Below are positions 13,287 to 15,589 of a stretch of DNA of 15,589 nt, piece by piece. Position 1 is the first letter of the stretch; the number at the start of each line of letters is the position of its first letter. This stretch comes from Anaerolineaceae bacterium (GTDB taxonomy: Bacteria; Planctomycetota; Phycisphaerae; FEN-1346; JAACEH01). Made by a program: the position numbers and the translations under genes. Location: assembly GCA_011682595.1 (NCBI GenBank), contig JAACEH010000084.1:1-15589 (forward strand). Direction: 5' to 3'. The notes beneath the pieces were generated by a model that was given only the letters and a program-made list of their open reading frames with translations, made no database searches and was not told the DNA's origin.

Positions 13287-13679
13287 ATGGCCATTGTCGG
13301 ACACGGTGTGGATATCATCGAGGTCGAGCGGATCGCCAGGATGATGGCCGACCACCCCCGGCGGTTCATCGCCCGCACCTTCACCGAGAAGGAAATCGCC
13401 TTCGCCGAGCGGCGCAAGAGGGGGCGGGCGGAGGTCTACGCGGGCCTCTTTGCCGCCAAGGAGGCGGTCATGAAGGCCCTGGGCACGGGGCTCCGCCGCG
13501 GCGTGGCCTTCCGCGACATCGAGGTGCTGCACAAGGACAGCGGCGAACCCCACGTCGAGCTTCACGGCCGCACGGCCGAGGTGGCCGCCGAGCGCGGCAT
13601 GGCCCGGCTCTGGATCAGCATCAGTCACATCGAGTCCCGAGCCACCGCCAGCGCCATCGGCGTCGACCAGGCGGGGTAG
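13287..13679 (+). CDS. acpS: holo-[acyl-carrier-protein] synthase
   Basis: AcpS transfers 4'-phosphopantetheine from coenzyme A to a serine of apo-acyl carrier protein, activating fatty-acid synthesis. The 130-residue protein has the usual length and hallmarks. GHGVDIIEVERI (5-16) contains the Mg-binding D9, FTEKEIAFAE is at residues 32-41, and FAAKEAVMKALGTG (55-68) contains the Mg-binding E59 and catalytic Lys. The late strand motif is WISISHIESRATASAI (109-124). The ATG at 13287 follows AAGGAGA (13274-13280) at 6-base spacing. The gene is divergent from pcrA and convergent with the metallo-hydrolase gene, so it is probably a single-gene transcript. Confidence 0.95.
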   Translation: MAIVGHGVDIIEVERIARMMADHPRRFIARTFTEKEIAFAERRKRGRAEVYAGLFAAKEAVMKALGTGLRRGVAFRDIEVLHKDSGEPHVELHGRTAEVAAERGMARLWISISHIESRATASAIGVDQAG

Positions 13680-13695
13680 GGCGGCGGCAATTTAT

Positions 13696-13724
13696 GTAGG
13701 GACACGGCGCGGGCGTGTCCCTAC
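13696..13724. repeat. perfect 11-bp inverted repeat between acpS and the metallo-hydrolase gene (possible bidirectional terminator or REP-like element)
   Basis: GTAGGGACACG (13696-13706) and CGTGTCCCTAC (13714-13724) are exact reverse complements around a 7-base GC-rich loop. The element lies between two convergent stops, which suits a bidirectional terminator, but there is no T-run. The outer edge of the right arm supplies the TAG stop (13723-13721) of the metallo-hydrolase gene. Similar GTAGGG(G/A)CACG palindromes occur as dispersed repeats in several bacterial phyla, from recall. Confidence 0.75.
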
Positions 13725-14491
13725 GAATGCGCCACGTTGAATGTCAAGCCGTCATGGGCCAATGCAACGCCGTCGGGCAAGGCGGCGTTGGTGGTGGCGT
13801 GGTCCAGGTCGTGGCAGATGTGGGTTAAGTACGTGCGGCGCGGGCTGAGGTGGTTGACGACTTCCAATGCTTCGGCGACGGTGAAGTGCGTGGGGTGCGG
13901 GCGGTGACGCAGGGCGCCGAGGATCAGCACCTCCAGGCCCCCCAGCAGCTCCATGGACGACTCCGGAATCGCGTTGACGTCGGTGACGTAGGCTAGAGGT
14001 CCGAAGCGGTAGCCCAGGCAGTCCCAGCGGCCGTGTTTGACGGGCACGGGAATCACCTGGCGGCCGAACAGGTCGAAGGGGCCGTCAATGGCCTGGAAAC
14101 TGATCACCGGAATCTCGTAGGTCGCCGGGTGGCCGGTGGTCTGAACGTAGGGGAACATTCTCTGCAGGTGCTCGATGGTGTGGACGTTGCCGTAGCAGGG
14201 GATACGGGCCTGTTGCAGGTCGCAGAACCGCCGCAGGTCGTCGAAGCCGCAGACGTGGTCGGCGTGGTGGTGGGTGAAGAGCACGGTCTCCAGGCGGTCC
14301 AGCCCGGCGGCCAGGGCCTGGGTGCGGAGGTCGAACGTCGTGTCGATCAGGATGTTGCGGTCGTCGTACCGGACGAGCAGCGAGGCCCGCGTGCGGCGGT
14401 TGTGCGGGTCGCTACTGGTGCAGACCGGGCACCGGCAGCCAATCATCGGCACGCCGTGGCTGGTTCCGCTGCCCAGGACGGTGATCTTCAC
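13721..14491 (-). CDS. MBL-fold metallo-hydrolase, PhnP-like (phosphoribosyl cyclic phosphodiesterase family)
   Basis: This 256-residue protein belongs to the PhnP-type metallo-beta-lactamase group. It opens with LGSGTSHGVPMIGCRCPVC (6-24), whose C19, C21 and C24 match the structural zinc site of PhnP. The catalytic metal motif H74-x-H76-x-D78-H79 is in FTHHHADHVCGF. Further ligand candidates are H153 in VKHGRW, D171 in YVTDVN, and H224 and H227 in YLTHICHD. It probably cleaves a cyclic or diester phosphate, but no phosphonate (phn) genes surround it, so the substrate is unknown. The start is GTG (14491-14489), which overlaps the topA stop by four bases (GTGA), implying translational coupling. 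Its stop codon lies within the inverted repeat at 13696-13724. Confidence 0.88.
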   Translation of the reverse strand: MKITVLGSGTSHGVPMIGCRCPVCTSSDPHNRRTRASLLVRYDDRNILIDTTFDLRTQALAAGLDRLETVLFTHHHADHVCGFDDLRRFCDLQQARIPCYGNVHTIEHLQRMFPYVQTTGHPATYEIPVISFQAIDGPFDLFGRQVIPVPVKHGRWDCLGYRFGPLAYVTDVNAIPESSMELLGGLEVLILGALRHRPHPTHFTVAEALEVVNHLSPRRTYLTHICHDLDHATTNAALPDGVALAHDGLTFNVAHS

Positions 14492-15589
14492 GATTGATCC
14501 GATTCTTTCGTCTCAGCGTCGTCGGTCGGCGGCGGCTTGCGGGTCGGCGCCTTGCTCTTGCTCCCGGACGTCTTGGCGCTGCCGCTGTCCGGCGCCGCTT
14601 CGGCCTCGGCCTGAAGTGCGTTGAACTGTTCGATCTGCTCGGCCGTCGCGCTCTTGGCGTTCTTGCACTTGGGGTACCCCGGGCAGGCCAGGAACGGTCC
14701 GCGGCGGCTCATCTTGACGACCATCTTCTGGCCGCACTTCTCGCACTCGACGTCCGTTTCGAGAACTTTCCTTTTGGCGCGGGGTCGGCTCTTGCCGCCC
14801 TTGGCGCCCCCCTTGCCGCTGCGCTTCGGGCCCAACGAGATTGTGCTGCGGCACTTGGGGTATCCGCTGCAACCGACGAACGGCTCGCCGCGGCTGAATC
14901 GGATGAGCATCGGCTTGCCGCACTCCTTGCAGTCCGGCAGCGGGGCCAGGTTGCCCTTGGCGTCGGCCGGGAAAACTCCGTCGCAATTGTCGATGTCGGG
15001 GCAGACGAAGTGGACGACCCCGCGGCGAGACTTCACCTTGACCAGCGCCTGGCCGCACTTGGGGCAGGGCAGTTCGGTTTGTTCGCCCTCGGGCGGCTTC
15101 TTCCTGGCTTTCTCGATAAACTTGCACTCGGGGTACTCCTGGCAGCCGACAAAGAGGCCGTAACGGCCGAGACGTTCCAGGAGTTTGCCGCCACACTTGG
15201 GACAGCTGCGGCCGGTGTCCTTGGGCTCGGGGGCGGTCAGCCCCTTCTGCTCGCCGAACTTCTCCTTGAACTTCTCGATCAACTCGGGCGAGGCCTCTCC
15301 GGTGGTCTTGCACTTCGGATACCCGGTGCACGAGAGGAACGGCCCGCGGCGGCCCGAGCGGAGGATCATCGGCTTGCCGCACTCCCGGCAAACCAGGTCG
15401 GTCTTCATCTCACTCGGCTGGTCGGCGGCGTCGAGGGCTTCCTTGAACGGGGTGTAGAACTCCTTGAGAACCTCGACGTAATCCATCTGGCCGGTCTCGA
15501 CCTTGTCCAGCTCGTCTTCCATGTGGCTGGTGAACTCGACGTTGAGGATCTTGGGGAAACTTTCGACCAGCTTGTCGGTCACGATTTTG
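14488..15589 (-). CDS. topA: DNA topoisomerase I, C-terminal part (gene continues beyond the right edge)
   Basis: Type IA topoisomerase relaxes negatively supercoiled DNA. Only the last 366 or so residues are in the window, and the 5' part with the active-site Tyr lies outside. The first visible segment, KIVTDKLVESFPKILNVEFT followed by SHMEDELDKV, is the conserved end of the TopA catalytic core. The frame runs off the edge, so the GTG at 15582 is an internal Val codon and not a start. Five C4 zinc-ribbon repeats follow, then a 55-residue tail rich in Ala, Ser, Lys and Pro, probably disordered. A basic Gly/Lys/Arg linker separates ribbons four and five. The stop overlaps the start of the metallo-hydrolase gene. 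Confidence 0.95.
   Translation of the reverse strand, partial: KIVTDKLVESFPKILNVEFTSHMEDELDKVETGQMDYVEVLKEFYTPFKEALDAADQPSEMKTDLVCRECGKPMILRSGRRGPFLSCTGYPKCKTTGEASPELIEKFKEKFGEQKGLTAPEPKDTGRSCPKCGGKLLERLGRYGLFVGCQEYPECKFIEKARKKPPEGEQTELPCPKCGQALVKVKSRRGVVHFVCPDIDNCDGVFPADAKGNLAPLPDCKECGKPMLIRFSRGEPFVGCSGYPKCRSTISLGPKRSGKGGAKGGKSRPRAKRKVLETDVECEKCGQKMVVKMSRRGPFLACPGYPKCKNAKSATAEQIEQFNALQAEAEAAPDSGSAKTSGSKSKAPTRKPPPTDDAETKESDQS
14665..15390 (-). repeat. five tandem C4 zinc ribbons in the TopA C-terminus
   Basis: Within the topA product, five copies of Cys-x2-Cys-x16/17-Cys-x5-Cys are visible. Four copies have x16 and the third has x17. Most share CxxCGxxM/L at the start and RRGPF...CxGYPKC at the end. 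They bind DNA and may contact RNA polymerase in characterised TopA proteins. The third ribbon is the most diverged (CPDIDNC ending). Confidence 0.9.

Noticed and set aside
1..15589. CRISPR arrays, tRNA or rRNA genes, integrases, transposases or toxin-antitoxin pairs
   Set aside because: I found no direct repeats with regular spacing, no cloverleaf-type sequence and no protein motifs for these. The window is nearly filled by the genes listed.

Overview
This is a GC-rich bacterial chromosomal window. The organism is most likely a Gram-negative, and I tentatively favour Planctomycetota (Phycisphaerae-like). That rests on codon and GC character, the style of the GGCACGG...CCGTGCC intergenic repeat, and recall of similar proteins; no marker gene settles it.

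Layout. Positions 1-7908 (+) hold the distal part of a complex I (NADH:quinone oxidoreductase) operon: a possible last codon of nuoD, then nuoE, F, G, H, I, J, K and one NuoN-like antiporter-type subunit, with gaps of 0 to 25 bp or short overlaps. No nuoL or nuoM is present. After a 172-bp gap containing a long inverted repeat comes a FAD/NAD(P) oxidoreductase (8081-9317, +). It converges on glucose-6-phosphate isomerase (pgi, -), which lies downstream of a PcrA/UvrD helicase (-). A divergent promoter region separates pcrA from acpS (+). acpS converges on a PhnP-type metallo-beta-lactamase-fold hydrolase (-). That gene overlaps by 4 bp the end of topA (-), whose 5' part lies beyond the right edge.

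How the genes work together. NuoE/F/G form the NADH-oxidising arm, with intact FMN/NADH and Fe-S motifs including the N7 cluster ligands. NuoI carries two [4Fe-4S] clusters towards the quinone site, and NuoH retains its quinone-site and charged-channel motifs. The membrane arm beyond NuoH is aberrant. The antiporter-like subunit has lost all four canonical Glu/Lys residues, NuoK has Gln in place of its second conserved Glu, and NuoJ has lost the conserved Tyr of its TM3 motif. NuoJ and the NuoN-like protein both carry extra N-terminal membrane segments. I read this as a complex I with altered or absent proton pumping through this arm, or one in early decay. It is the most interesting part of the window.

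Two genes, nuoG and the FAD oxidoreductase, are each interrupted by a one-base frameshift at a short homopolymer. Either sequence error or real mutation is possible. The remaining genes look like ordinary housekeeping genes.
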